DNA from: Micromonospora echinospora
Lineage (GTDB): Bacteria; Actinomycetota; Actinomycetes; Mycobacteriales; Micromonosporaceae
DNA length: 64,000 nucleotides
Reading direction: 5' to 3'
Assembly: GCF_900091495.1 (NCBI RefSeq)
Contig: NZ_LT607413.1
Location: forward strand, 3,348,001 to 3,412,000
This document shows positions 36,763-44,761 of this stretch, one piece after another. The stretch's first letter is position 1. Each line of letters opens with the position of its first letter. The notes under the pieces are model-generated. The model saw only the letters and a program-made list of their open reading frames with translations. It searched no databases and was not told the origin of the DNA. The position numbers and the translations under genes are program-made.

Positions 36763-37056
36763 ATGGCAGAGGTGCTCACCGCAGAGGCGGTACGAGACAG
36801 ACTGGCCGCGTTGGCGGACTGGACGGGCGACCCTGCCGGCATCAGTCGCACCGTCCAGCTCGGCAGCTTCCCCGAGGCGATCGCGGTCGTCGGTCGGGTC
36901 GCCGAGGTGGCCGAGGAGCGGGACCATCACCCCGACATCGACATCCGGTGGCGGACGCTGACGTTCCGCTGCACCACCCACTCCGCCGGCGGGGTCACCG
37001 AACGTGACATCGATCTGGCCCGGCGGATCGACGAGATCGTCCGGAGCGCGCGATGA
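36763..37056 (+). CDS. 4a-hydroxytetrahydrobiopterin (pterin-4a-carbinolamine) dehydratase
   Basis: A 97-residue PCD/DCoH family protein. The active-site block is ERDHHPDIDIRWRTLTF, followed by TTHSAGGVTERDIDLARRID, both diagnostic. It dehydrates 4a-hydroxy-tetrahydropterin. ATG 36763 lies 7 nt after TAGGGT (36750-36755), a leaderless layout, while the long upstream in-frame extension is GC-rich filler. Its stop overlaps the FHA gene start by four bases (ATGA). No aromatic amino acid hydroxylase is in the window, so a moonlighting or regulatory role is possible. Confidence 0.93.
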   Translation: MAEVLTAEAVRDRLAALADWTGDPAGISRTVQLGSFPEAIAVVGRVAEVAEERDHHPDIDIRWRTLTFRCTTHSAGGVTERDIDLARRIDEIVRSAR

Positions 37057-38207
37057 GATTCGAGATCAGCAAGGTGCTGGACGCGATCGAGGGACGCGTC
37101 TGCACCGACCCGTCCCTGGCCCGAGCGGTCGTCGACCTGGCCGAGGTGATCCGCTACCAGGATCTGGACGCCGGCCGGCCGGCGAGCATGCTGCGGCTCG
37201 GCATGGTCATCGACGCGCTGGCCCGCCAGCTGGAGGAGGACAGCGTCCCGGTCTACGCGGTCGTGCACCGGGCGCTGCTCTCCGACGCCGACCTGACCTC
37301 GAACGAGCGGATGGTGGTCCGCCGCTGGGCCGACGACGGCCTGGTGGAGGTGCTGGACCAGCCGAACGACCGGATCCTGGAGGTCGCCGACCTGCTCGGC
37401 CTGCCGGTGCTCAGCCGGGCCCGCTTCGACGGGCTGCGCGGGCGCTACCCGTGGGTGGTCGAGCAGCCGGGCCGGGTGGTCGCGCCGGTGCCGGGACAGG
37501 GCGGACCGGCCTTCGTCGCGCACGTCGGCCCGGGTACGACCCCGGTCGCTGGGGAGCCGTCACCGGTCGGGACGAAACTGCTCTCCCGGCTGTGGCGCTG
37601 CCCCGAACCGGGCTGCGCGCTCTTCGGTTCCGGGGGCGGCGGTGGTGCCTTCGCGGATCTGTCCCCCCGCTCGGAGCGGAGTCCGGCCGCCCAGCCGCCG
37701 CCGACGCTGCGGACCGGCGCGCCGACCTGTCCCCGGCACAACACCCGGCTCGGTGACGGCGGGGCCCGGCCCCGGACCGAGGTCCTCGCGGTCCGCATCG
37801 GCGGTCTGGTCCGGCGTCGGTTCGTGCTCACGTCCGAGGAGCCGGTGCTGGTCGGCCGGGCGCCGGACCAGTCCAGCGGGATCGTGCTCGGTCAGTGGCT
37901 CAACGACGAGGCTCGGCGCTGGATCAGTCGCAGCCACCTGAAGTTCGAGCTGCGGGCCGGCACGGTGGTGGTCACCGACGTGAGCACCAACGGCAGCGGG
38001 ATCCGTCCCGGCGGCTCGATGGCCGAGGCGGAGCGGATCCCATTGGCCCCGCAGCAGTCCCGGGTGATGGACCCGGGTGACATGGTGGAGTTGTACCCGG
38101 GGGTGCAGATCGGCCGTCCGGGCGAGCTGCCCGCCGGTGCCCCCTACACCCCCACCTCGGTGATGGCCGAAGCCCCCACCATGGCCATGCGCCTGCCCCG
38201 CCCCTGA
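37053..38207 (+). CDS. FHA-domain protein with central zinc-ribbon-like segment
   Basis: A 384-residue cytoplasmic protein. The N-terminal helical domain (about 1-160) is not recognised. A middle stretch has WRCPEPGC, then CPRHN about 40 residues later, like a split zinc ribbon. A C-terminal FHA domain (about 250-350) has LVGRAP, SRSHLKFEL and TDVSTNGSGI, the phosphothreonine-binding residues. It should bind a phosphorylated protein, probably a substrate of a Hanks kinase; which one is unknown. The start overlaps the pterin dehydratase stop, so the two are coupled. Confidence 0.85.
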   Translation: MRFEISKVLDAIEGRVCTDPSLARAVVDLAEVIRYQDLDAGRPASMLRLGMVIDALARQLEEDSVPVYAVVHRALLSDADLTSNERMVVRRWADDGLVEVLDQPNDRILEVADLLGLPVLSRARFDGLRGRYPWVVEQPGRVVAPVPGQGGPAFVAHVGPGTTPVAGEPSPVGTKLLSRLWRCPEPGCALFGSGGGGGAFADLSPRSERSPAAQPPPTLRTGAPTCPRHNTRLGDGGARPRTEVLAVRIGGLVRRRFVLTSEEPVLVGRAPDQSSGIVLGQWLNDEARRWISRSHLKFELRAGTVVVTDVSTNGSGIRPGGSMAEAERIPLAPQQSRVMDPGDMVELYPGVQIGRPGELPAGAPYTPTSVMAEAPTMAMRLPRP

Positions 38208-38213
38208 GCCCTG

Positions 38214-38263
38214 CCACCCCGGCTCCCTCGCCCTGCCTGCTGAGCGGCGGGGAGCCGGGGTGG
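38214..38263. terminator. Bidirectional terminator between FHA and rocD genes
   Basis: A perfect 13-bp inverted repeat, CCACCCCGGCTCC (38214-38226) and GGAGCCGGGGTGG (38251-38263), lies in the short gap between convergent genes, 7 bp past the FHA stop and 8 bp before the rocD stop. Confidence 0.7.
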
Positions 38264-38270
38264 GGCGGGA

Positions 38271-39494
38271 TCAGGAGGTGCCGGTGAGGACGGCGGCGAG
38301 CTGGGCCAGCGCGTGGTCGATCTCCTCGGCGGTGATGACCAGGGGCGGGGCCAGTCGGATCGTGGAGCCGTGGGTGTCCTTGGCGAGGATGCCGCGCTCC
38401 ATCAGCCGCTCGCACGCCTGGCGGCCGGTCATCAGCGCCGGGTCGATGTCCAGGCCGGCCCAGAGGCCCCGGCCCCGGACGGCGACCAGCCCCCGGCCGA
38501 GCAGCTCCCGCAGTCCGGCGTGCAGCCGCTCGCCCAGCTCGGCGGAGCGCCGCTGGAACTCGCCGGTGGCCAGCAGCCGGACCACCTCGGTGGCGACCGC
38601 GCAGGCCAGCGGGTTGCCGCCGAACGTGGAGCCGTGCTGGCCGGGCTTGAGCACGCCCAGCACGTCGGCGTTCGCGGCGACCGCCGAGACGGGCACGATG
38701 CCGCCGCCGAGCGCCTTGCCGAGCAGGTACATGTCCGGTACGACGCCCTCGTGGGCGCAGGCGAAGGTCTCCCCGGTGCGGCCCAGACCGGACTGGATCT
38801 CGTCGGCCAGGAAGAGCACGTTGCGCTCGGTGCAGACCCGGCGTACGCCCGGCAGGTAGCCCTCCGGCGGGACGACCACGCCCTGCTCGCCCTGGATGGG
38901 CTCGATCAGCACCGCGACCGTGTTGTCGTCGATCGCGGCGGCCAGCGCGTCCAGGTCGCCGTACGGGACCACGGTGAACCCGGGGGTGTACGGACCGAAG
39001 TCGTCCCGGGCGTCCGGGTCGGTGGAGAAGCTGACGATGGTGGTCGTCCGGCCGTGGAAGTTGCCCTCGGCGACGACGATGTTCGCCTGCCCGGCCGGCA
39101 CGCCCTTGACCTGGTAACCCCACTTGCGGGCGACCTTGATCGCGGTCTCCACCGCCTCCGCGCCGGTGTTCATCGGCAGCACGAGGTCCTTGTCGCAGAG
39201 CTGGGCCAGCTCGCGGCAGAAGACGGCGAACTGGTCGTGGATGAACGCCCGGCTGGTCAGGGTCAGCCTGTCGAGCTGGTCGTGCGCGGCGGCGATCAGC
39301 TGCGGGTGCCGGTGGCCGAAGTTGAGCGCGGAGTAGCCGGCCAGGCAGTCGAGGTAGCGCCGCCCGTCCACGTCGGTGAGCCAGGCACCCTCGGCGGACG
39401 AGATCACCACCGGCAGCGGGTGGTAGTTGTGCGCGGTCCACCGTTCGGCGTCCCGAACCGCGTCCGGCGTCCGCAGCATGTCGTCGACGATCAC
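38271..39494 (-). CDS. rocD: Ornithine--oxo-acid aminotransferase
   Basis: A 407-residue class-III PLP aminotransferase that converts ornithine and 2-oxoglutarate to glutamate semialdehyde and glutamate. GTG 39494 overlaps the ddaH stop (GTGA) and begins the native helix MIVDDMLRTPDAV. Motifs are MNTGAEAVETAIKVARKWGY (cofactor phosphate), NFHGRTTTIVS, EPIQGEQGVVVPP, FLADEIQSGLGRTG (Asp to PLP) and the PLP lysine in MYLLGKALGGG, with HGSTFGGNPLACAV. It is coupled to a dimethylargininase-type gene, which points to an arginine/ornithine degradation operon feeding glutamate. Confidence 0.96.
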   Translation of the reverse strand: MIVDDMLRTPDAVRDAERWTAHNYHPLPVVISSAEGAWLTDVDGRRYLDCLAGYSALNFGHRHPQLIAAAHDQLDRLTLTSRAFIHDQFAVFCRELAQLCDKDLVLPMNTGAEAVETAIKVARKWGYQVKGVPAGQANIVVAEGNFHGRTTTIVSFSTDPDARDDFGPYTPGFTVVPYGDLDALAAAIDDNTVAVLIEPIQGEQGVVVPPEGYLPGVRRVCTERNVLFLADEIQSGLGRTGETFACAHEGVVPDMYLLGKALGGGIVPVSAVAANADVLGVLKPGQHGSTFGGNPLACAVATEVVRLLATGEFQRRSAELGERLHAGLRELLGRGLVAVRGRGLWAGLDIDPALMTGRQACERLMERGILAKDTHGSTIRLAPPLVITAEEIDHALAQLAAVLTGTS

Positions 39495-40312
39495 TTGCCT
39501 GCCTTTCCCTGACGGAGTCGCAACGTGCAGCACTTCGGGCCACCGCCGGCCTTGCGCAGCTCGGACAGGTCGACACCGATGGTCTCGTAGCCCCGGTCGC
39601 GCAGCTGCGCGGCGAGGGCGGTGGCCTGGGCGGGCAGCACCACGTGCCGGCCGTCACTGACCGCGTTCAGCCCCAGCACCTCGGCGTCGGCCATGGTCGC
39701 GTGCACGGCGTCGGGGAAGAGTCGACGCAGCGCGGCGCGGCTGCCCGGCGAGAACGCCTCGGGAAGATACGCCACGGTCCGCTCGTCGAGCACGGTGAGC
39801 GCGGTGTCCAGGTGGTAGAAGCGGGCGTCGACCAGTTGGAGGGTGATCACCGGGTAACCGAAGACCTCCTGCAACTGGGCGTGCGAGGCGTGCGCGGTGC
39901 GGAACCCGGTGCCGGCGAGCAGCAGGTCACCGGCGAGCAGGATGTCGCCCTCGCCCTCGTTGACGTGCTTCGGGTCGTGCATCTCGAAGCCGGCGGCCTC
40001 GAACCAGGCCCGGTAGGCGGGGGCCTCGTCGGCCCGCTGCGGGTCGCGGAACTGCACGGCCATCGCCCGGCCGTCGATCACCGTGCCGCCGTTGGCGGCG
40101 AAGACCATGTCGGGCAGGCCGGGCACCGGGGTGATCTCCTCGACGGTGTGGCCGAGTTCGCGGTAGGTCTGCCGCAGCTGCTCCCACTGCCGGATCGCCA
40201 GGTCGGCGTCGACCGGCGCGGTCGGGTCCATCCAGGGGTTGATCGCGTAGTCGACGGCGAAGTACGTCGGCCGGCACATGAGGAAGCGCTGGCTGGTGGC
40301 GTCCATCGTCAT
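39491..40312 (-). CDS. ddaH: Dimethylargininase / guanidino-modifying hydrolase (DDAH family)
   Basis: A 273-residue beta/alpha propeller hydrolase. Substrate-binding and catalytic motifs are CRPTYFAVDYAINPWM, PDMVFAANGG, NEGEGDILLAG, the catalytic His in DARFYHLDTAL and the nucleophilic Cys in GGGPKCCTLRL near residues 257-258. DDAH makes citrulline plus dimethylamine from methylated arginine. Close relatives in the same superfamily convert arginine to ornithine plus ammonia. Coupling by a 4-base overlap to ornithine aminotransferase favours an ornithine-producing activity; this is inference. The start region is ATGACGATGGAC, so a second ATG six bases later is possible. Confidence 0.88.
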   Translation of the reverse strand: MTMDATSQRFLMCRPTYFAVDYAINPWMDPTAPVDADLAIRQWEQLRQTYRELGHTVEEITPVPGLPDMVFAANGGTVIDGRAMAVQFRDPQRADEAPAYRAWFEAAGFEMHDPKHVNEGEGDILLAGDLLLAGTGFRTAHASHAQLQEVFGYPVITLQLVDARFYHLDTALTVLDERTVAYLPEAFSPGSRAALRRLFPDAVHATMADAEVLGLNAVSDGRHVVLPAQATALAAQLRDRGYETIGVDLSELRKAGGGPKCCTLRLRQGKAGK

Positions 40313-40417
40313 TGTCCTGCTCCCGGGGGTCGGGCGCGCCCGGCCACTCGCGGCCTGCGGGCTGGCGCCGTTGCTCCAACGCTATGCGCCCGGCAGCGGC
40401 GGTATCCACCCGTGACG

Positions 40418-40444
40418 ATTGCGTGAAGCGTAGATTCATTGCGT
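40418..40444. promoter_or_regulatory. Direct repeat ATTGCGT upstream of ddaH-rocD
   Basis: ATTGCGT occurs at 40418-40424 and 40438-40444, exactly 20 bp apart, with a further gTTGCGT at 40470-40476. They lie 105-165 bp upstream of the ddaH start on the presumed promoter. Such operons are often controlled by Lrp/AsnC proteins binding phased repeats, but no such regulator gene is in the window. The rest of 40313-40588 shows no gene. Confidence 0.35.
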
Positions 40445-40588
40445 CTGTCGGACAGCGGACGTGCGATTCGTTGCGTGCCGGAGCGGCGGCGGACGGCCGA
40501 TCAGGGTCGCCGCCCGTCTTCCCCGCAGGTCATCCAGGCCCACCCCCGAATCGTGCGGCGGCCGTCGGCGGGCTGCGGGAGTGACGAG

Positions 40589-41425
40589 TCAGAGGCGTGT
40601 GGCTACCCGGACCAGGGCGGCGAGTGCCCGGGAGCGGCTGTGCGGTGGCCAGGCGATGACTGTCGTGACGGCCGGCGCGTCCAGGACCGGCACGGCGGCC
40701 AGGCCTGCCAACAGGTTGGCGCGGCAGGACTCGGGCAGGACCACGGTGGTGCGGCCCAGCGCGATCAGTTGGAAGAGCTGCGTCTGGTTGCGCACTTCCG
40801 CGCCGGGGCCTTCGGGGTAGGCGCCGCCGGGGCCGGGCCAGCGAGCCGACGGGAGTTCGGGCAGCGAAGTGACGTCCGCCATCCGGACGTGGGACCGGCT
40901 GGCGAGCGGATGTGCGGTGGGAAGGATGGCGACCTGTCCCTCGGTGCTCAGGATTTCGGTGTCGAGTCCGGCGGTCGAGTCGAAGGGTTGATGCAGGAGT
41001 GCCACGTCGGCCTGCCCGTCATGCAGTAGCTGCTGCGGGTGGGATTCGCAGAGCAGCAGATCGACCGGGGTGGCACCCGGCTCGGCGGCGTACGCGTCGA
41101 GTAGTTTCGCCAGCAGTTCGCCGGAGGCGCCGGCCTTGGTGGCCAGCACGAGCGAGGGCTGACTCGTCGCGGCCCGCCGGGCGCGTCGCTCGGCTGCGGC
41201 CACCGCGCCGAGGATCGGTCGGGCCTCGGCCAGCAGCACCGACCCTGCCTCGGTGAGCGTGACCTTGCGGCTGGTCCGGTTCAGTAGCGCGACCCCGAGC
41301 CGTTGTTCGAGTTGGCTGATCGTGCGCGACAGCGGCGGCTGGGCGATGCCCAAGCGCTGCGCGGCCCGGCCGAAATGCAGCTCTTCGGCGACCGCGACGA
41401 AGTACCGCAGCTCTCGCGTCTCCAC
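40589..41425 (-). CDS. LysR-family transcriptional regulator
   Basis: A 278-residue regulator. The N-terminal winged HTH (about 1-60) is typical: ELRYFVAVAEELHFGRAAQRL, QPPLSRTISQLEQRLGVALL and RTSRKVTLTEAG. The C-terminal part is a periplasmic-binding-like effector domain (about 88-275). It is divergently transcribed from a short-chain dehydrogenase gene 95 bp away, and a T-N11-A inverted repeat lies between them, so it most likely controls that gene and itself. Effector unknown. Confidence 0.94.
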   Translation of the reverse strand: METRELRYFVAVAEELHFGRAAQRLGIAQPPLSRTISQLEQRLGVALLNRTSRKVTLTEAGSVLLAEARPILGAVAAAERRARRAATSQPSLVLATKAGASGELLAKLLDAYAAEPGATPVDLLLCESHPQQLLHDGQADVALLHQPFDSTAGLDTEILSTEGQVAILPTAHPLASRSHVRMADVTSLPELPSARWPGPGGAYPEGPGAEVRNQTQLFQLIALGRTTVVLPESCRANLLAGLAAVPVLDAPAVTTVIAWPPHSRSRALAALVRVATRL

Positions 41426-41448
41426 CGTTCGAGACTACCGCCCGATCA

Positions 41449-41463
41449 ATACCGGCTGGGTAT
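41449..41463. promoter_or_regulatory. LysR-type T-N11-A operator
   Basis: ATACC (41449-41453), 5-nt spacer, GGTAT (41459-41463): a perfect inverted repeat with the canonical T-N11-A spacing, located 24 bp from the lysR start and 57 bp from the dehydrogenase start. Confidence 0.6.
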
Positions 41464-41520
41464 CGTTGCGTGACTCAGACGGTGTTGGTCCCGCGCTGGC
41501 GCGCGGCCACGATTGCCGGC

Positions 41521-42246
41521 ATGAGCGAGAAGACGATCGCGCTGGTCACCGGCGCGAACAAGGGAATCGGGTACGAGATCGCGGCGGGGCTCGGTGCGTT
41601 GGGCTGCAGCGTCGGCGTCGGGGCCCGGGACGGGCAGCGCCGGGCGGATGCCGTGGCGAAGCTGCGCGCGGCTGGCGTCGACGCTTTCGGGGTGCCCCTG
41701 GACGTGACCGACGACGCGAGTGTGGCGGCCGCCGTCGCGCTGATCGAGAAGCGCGCCGGGAGGCTCGACGTGCTGGTCAACAACGCCGGGATCGCCGGGG
41801 CATGGCCGGAGGAGCCCTCGACCGTGACGCCGGAGAGTATGCGGGCGGTGGTGGAGACCAACGTGATCGGCGTCGTCCGGGTCATCAACGCGATGCTGCC
41901 GTTGCTGCGCCGCTCGGAGCATCCGCGGATCGTCAACCAGTCCAGCCACGTCGGCTCCCTCACCCTGCAAACCACGCCGGGCGTCGACCTCGGCGGAGTC
42001 AGTGGGGCGTATTCGCCGTCGAAGACGTTCCTCAATGCGGTCAGCATCCAGTACGCCAAGGAGTTGAGCGGCACCAACATCAAAATCAACAACGCCTGCC
42101 CCGGCTACGTCGCGACCGATCTCAACGGCTTCCACGGAACCAGCACGCCCGCGGAAGGCGCCAGGATCGCCATTCGGCTCGCCACGCTGCCGGACAACGG
42201 CCCGACCGGAGGGCTGTTCGACGACGCCGGGAACGTGCCCTGGTGA
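41521..42246 (+). CDS. Short-chain dehydrogenase/reductase
   Basis: A 241-residue classical SDR. NADP(H)-binding glycine motif TGANKGIGYEIA (about 10-21), LDVTDDAS, NNAG (about 90), and the active-site Tyr and Lys in YSPSK. NPGYVATD-like segment CPGYVATDLN follows. ATG 41521 begins right before the first strand. The substrate is a small carbonyl or alcohol compound; such LysR-SDR pairs often handle xenobiotic carbonyls. The gene ends in a short tail DDAGNVPW typical of this subgroup. Confidence 0.93.
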   Translation: MSEKTIALVTGANKGIGYEIAAGLGALGCSVGVGARDGQRRADAVAKLRAAGVDAFGVPLDVTDDASVAAAVALIEKRAGRLDVLVNNAGIAGAWPEEPSTVTPESMRAVVETNVIGVVRVINAMLPLLRRSEHPRIVNQSSHVGSLTLQTTPGVDLGGVSGAYSPSKTFLNAVSIQYAKELSGTNIKINNACPGYVATDLNGFHGTSTPAEGARIAIRLATLPDNGPTGGLFDDAGNVPW

Positions 42247-42337
42247 CGGACCTTCTGCTCACCCGCCATGCATCCGGCCCCGGACACGCTTCAGGGGCGG
42301 CGAACCGCCGCCCCTGAAAGAGATGTCGCCCCCGCTG

Positions 42338-42352
42338 GTGAACCACCAGTTT
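42338..42352. terminator. Small hairpin between convergent SDR and membrane protein genes
   Basis: CTGGTG, loop AAC, CACCAG in the 150-bp convergent gap. The stem is short (6 bp), so terminator function is uncertain. Confidence 0.3.
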
Positions 42353-42397
42353 GACCGGGCTCGACCGGTGCACCACCGGCGCCGCCAACAGTGCCCG

Positions 42398-43222
42398 TCA
42401 GAGCCGGTCGACAAACTGTGAGTCAAGCCACTCGCGGAACCGGTTGACAAGGTCGCCGTCGGTGGTCGGCCAGTCGTACTGGCCGGTCATCGCGAGAATG
42501 CCGAGCACCACGGCGGCGAGGCCGGCCAGGATGCCGAGCAGCGCGTCGGTCTTACCGGCGACGTGCCGGCGACGGGTGGCGATCAGGCCGAGGACGGCCA
42601 GCACCGCGCCGACCGCGCCGACCGCGATGCCGTACCCGGCGAGTGTGCCGGTGAGCACGAACAGCAGCCCGGCCACACCGACGACCAGCCCCACGGTGGC
42701 GAGCAGACTGGCCCGCGGCTTCTTCCCGGCCACCACCGCCGGCTCCGGGTCACGCCGGTCCGCGACGACGGGGTCGAGGTCCGGGTGTCGGTCGACCGTA
42801 CGCTCCTGCGTCGCCCGGTCCAGGTCGATGGTCCGCTCCATCGTGCTGGTGGTCGCGGTGCCGGTGGTCGGCTCGGGGCCCGGCCGGACGGGATCCTGGT
42901 CCGCCTCCGCCGGGCGGGTGGCGGCCCGCGCGGTCGCCGCCCGGGCCGCAGCCCGTCGCTCCGCGTCGGCGTCCCGGGGGTCCCGGACCCGGCCGTCCGC
43001 CGGCGGCAGGTCCGTCCGCTGGTCCCGGCCGTCGACCGTCGCGGCGGCGCTGCGGTACGTCGTCCGGTCGCCGCCCCGGTCGGTGCCCATCGGCTCGGCG
43101 ACCCGACCGGTGGACGACCCGGTCGACGGGTCGCGGTCGGCGGCGTGGACGGTCTCCGGGGCAGCTTCGTTCCCGTCCCGGGTGGCCGGTTCGTTCCGGC
43201 TCGACAGCAGGGGAATCCTCAC
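42398..43222 (-). CDS. Membrane protein with charged disordered N-terminus and three or so C-terminal TMs
   Basis: A 274-residue protein. GTG 43222 is chosen because AGGAGG lies 8 nt upstream. Residues 1-170 are highly charged and low in complexity (Arg/Asp/Thr-rich, e.g. DLDPVVADRRDPEPA), presumably cytoplasmic. From about 175 there are hydrophobic segments ASLLATVGLVVGVAGLLFVL, GIAVGAVGAVLAVLGLIA and LLGILAGLAAVVLGILAM, resembling DUF4190-type actinobacterial proteins. It ends with a short extracytoplasmic WLDSQFVDRL. Function unknown. Divergent from a GT4 gene. Confidence 0.75.
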   Translation of the reverse strand: MRIPLLSSRNEPATRDGNEAAPETVHAADRDPSTGSSTGRVAEPMGTDRGGDRTTYRSAAATVDGRDQRTDLPPADGRVRDPRDADAERRAAARAATARAATRPAEADQDPVRPGPEPTTGTATTSTMERTIDLDRATQERTVDRHPDLDPVVADRRDPEPAVVAGKKPRASLLATVGLVVGVAGLLFVLTGTLAGYGIAVGAVGAVLAVLGLIATRRRHVAGKTDALLGILAGLAAVVLGILAMTGQYDWPTTDGDLVNRFREWLDSQFVDRL

Positions 43223-43423
43223 GACGTACACCTCCTGGTCGGTGCGTGGAGACCTCGGACGCGCCGCCGGCTGCCACGCGGTGGTACCCCTGAGGTACCC
43301 CCGGTCCTCTTCCGGCACACCTGTCCCTTCCGGAGTCCCCAACCGGAATTGCAGGTGAACGAGGGGTTGACCGGTTCGTTTCGCGCTGTGGCGGGGGCCG
43401 GAGCGGCCGTAGGATCCCGAGCC

Positions 43424-44761
43424 GTGACCGGTGCGGGCAGAGACGACGAGCGTGTTCCAGGTGCCCGGGGCCGGGTGGTGATGCTGGTCGACAACGCGGT
43501 GCACGGTGACTCGCGGGTGCAGAAGGCGGCCCGTTCGGCTGCCGCCGCCGGCTGGGACGTGACGCTGCTCGGGCGCTCGCCGGACGGCGTACCGCACCGC
43601 TGGCGGCTCGGCCGCGCCGAGGTGCGGCTGCTGCCGATGGGCGGCGGCCCGGGAACGGGGGCGCAGGCGCGCCGACGGCGGGCGGTGGCGGCGCTCGGCG
43701 GGCTGCGCAAGCCGCTCGAGTTGGCGTACACCCGGTTCTGGTCGGCGACCATGCGGGAGCGTGCCTGGCGGCGGCTCGAACCGTCCCTGTGGCAGTACGA
43801 GCGGGCGTACGGGCCGGTGGTGGACGCCCTCGACCCGGACCTCGTGCACGCCCACGACTTCCGGATGCTCGGGGTGGGCGCGCGGGCCAAACTGCGGGCC
43901 CGGGAACGGGGGCGGACGGTCCGGCTGCTCTGGGACGCGCACGAGTTCCTGCCCGGCATCAAGCCGTGGCGGGACAACGTCCGCTGGCTGCCCGCCCACC
44001 GGGCGCACGAACGGGAGTACGCCCCGTACGCCGACGCCGTGGTCACCGTCTCCGACGAACTGGCCCGGCTGTTGCAGGCCGAACACGGCCTCGCCGAGCG
44101 GCCGGCGGTGGTGCTCAACGCCCCGGACCTGCCCGACGGGGTGACCCCGACGGAGTCGCTGCGCCAGCGGTGCGGGATCGGACCGGAGGTGCCGCTGCTG
44201 GTCTACAGCGGAGCGGCGGCCCCGCAGCGCGGGCTGGGCGTGCTGGTGGAGGCGCTGCCCGCGCTGCCCGGCTCGCACCTCGCGTTCGTGGTGAACCGGC
44301 CGGACGGCGACTACGTCCAGGGTCTGGTCGCGCGGGCGACCGAACTCGGCGTGGCCGACCGGCTGCACGTCGGCGGGTACGTCGCCGCCGACGAGGTGGT
44401 GTCGCTGCTCGCCGGGGCGGACGTCGGGGTGATCCCGATCGAGCACTGGCCGAACCACGAGATCGCCCTGATCACGAAGTTCTTCGAGTACTCGCACGCC
44501 CGGCTGCCGATCGTGGTCAGCGACGTACGGACCATGGCGGAGACGGTCCGGCGTACCGGTCAGGGCGAGGTGTTCCGCGCCGGGGACGTCGCCGACCTGG
44601 TCCGCGCGGTCCGGACGGTGCTCGCCGACCCGGCCCGCTACCGCGCCGCGTACGACGCGCCGGGGCTGCTGAAGTCGTGGTCCTGGCCGGCCCAGGCCGA
44701 GGTGCTCGACCGGATTTATACGTTTCTGCTTCCGCCCGGAAATGGCACGATCACGCCGTGA
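43424..44761 (+). CDS. Family 4 glycosyltransferase
   Basis: A 445-residue GT-B enzyme. GTG 43424 lies 8 nt after TAGGAT (43410-43415), a probable leaderless start. The N-half reads VVMLVDNAVHGDSRVQKAARSA, WDVTLLGRSPDG and DLVHAHDFRML; the C-half reads LLVYSGAAAPQRGLGVLVEAL, VGGYVAADEVVSLLAGADVGVIPI and KFFEYSHARLPIVVSDV. This fits actinobacterial GT4 enzymes; donor and acceptor are unknown. The catalytic EX7E is not a clean match in the usual position. Its stop overlaps the next gene start (GTGA), so the two are coupled. Confidence 0.88.
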   Translation: MTGAGRDDERVPGARGRVVMLVDNAVHGDSRVQKAARSAAAAGWDVTLLGRSPDGVPHRWRLGRAEVRLLPMGGGPGTGAQARRRRAVAALGGLRKPLELAYTRFWSATMRERAWRRLEPSLWQYERAYGPVVDALDPDLVHAHDFRMLGVGARAKLRARERGRTVRLLWDAHEFLPGIKPWRDNVRWLPAHRAHEREYAPYADAVVTVSDELARLLQAEHGLAERPAVVLNAPDLPDGVTPTESLRQRCGIGPEVPLLVYSGAAAPQRGLGVLVEALPALPGSHLAFVVNRPDGDYVQGLVARATELGVADRLHVGGYVAADEVVSLLAGADVGVIPIEHWPNHEIALITKFFEYSHARLPIVVSDVRTMAETVRRTGQGEVFRAGDVADLVRAVRTVLADPARYRAAYDAPGLLKSWSWPAQAEVLDRIYTFLLPPGNGTITP

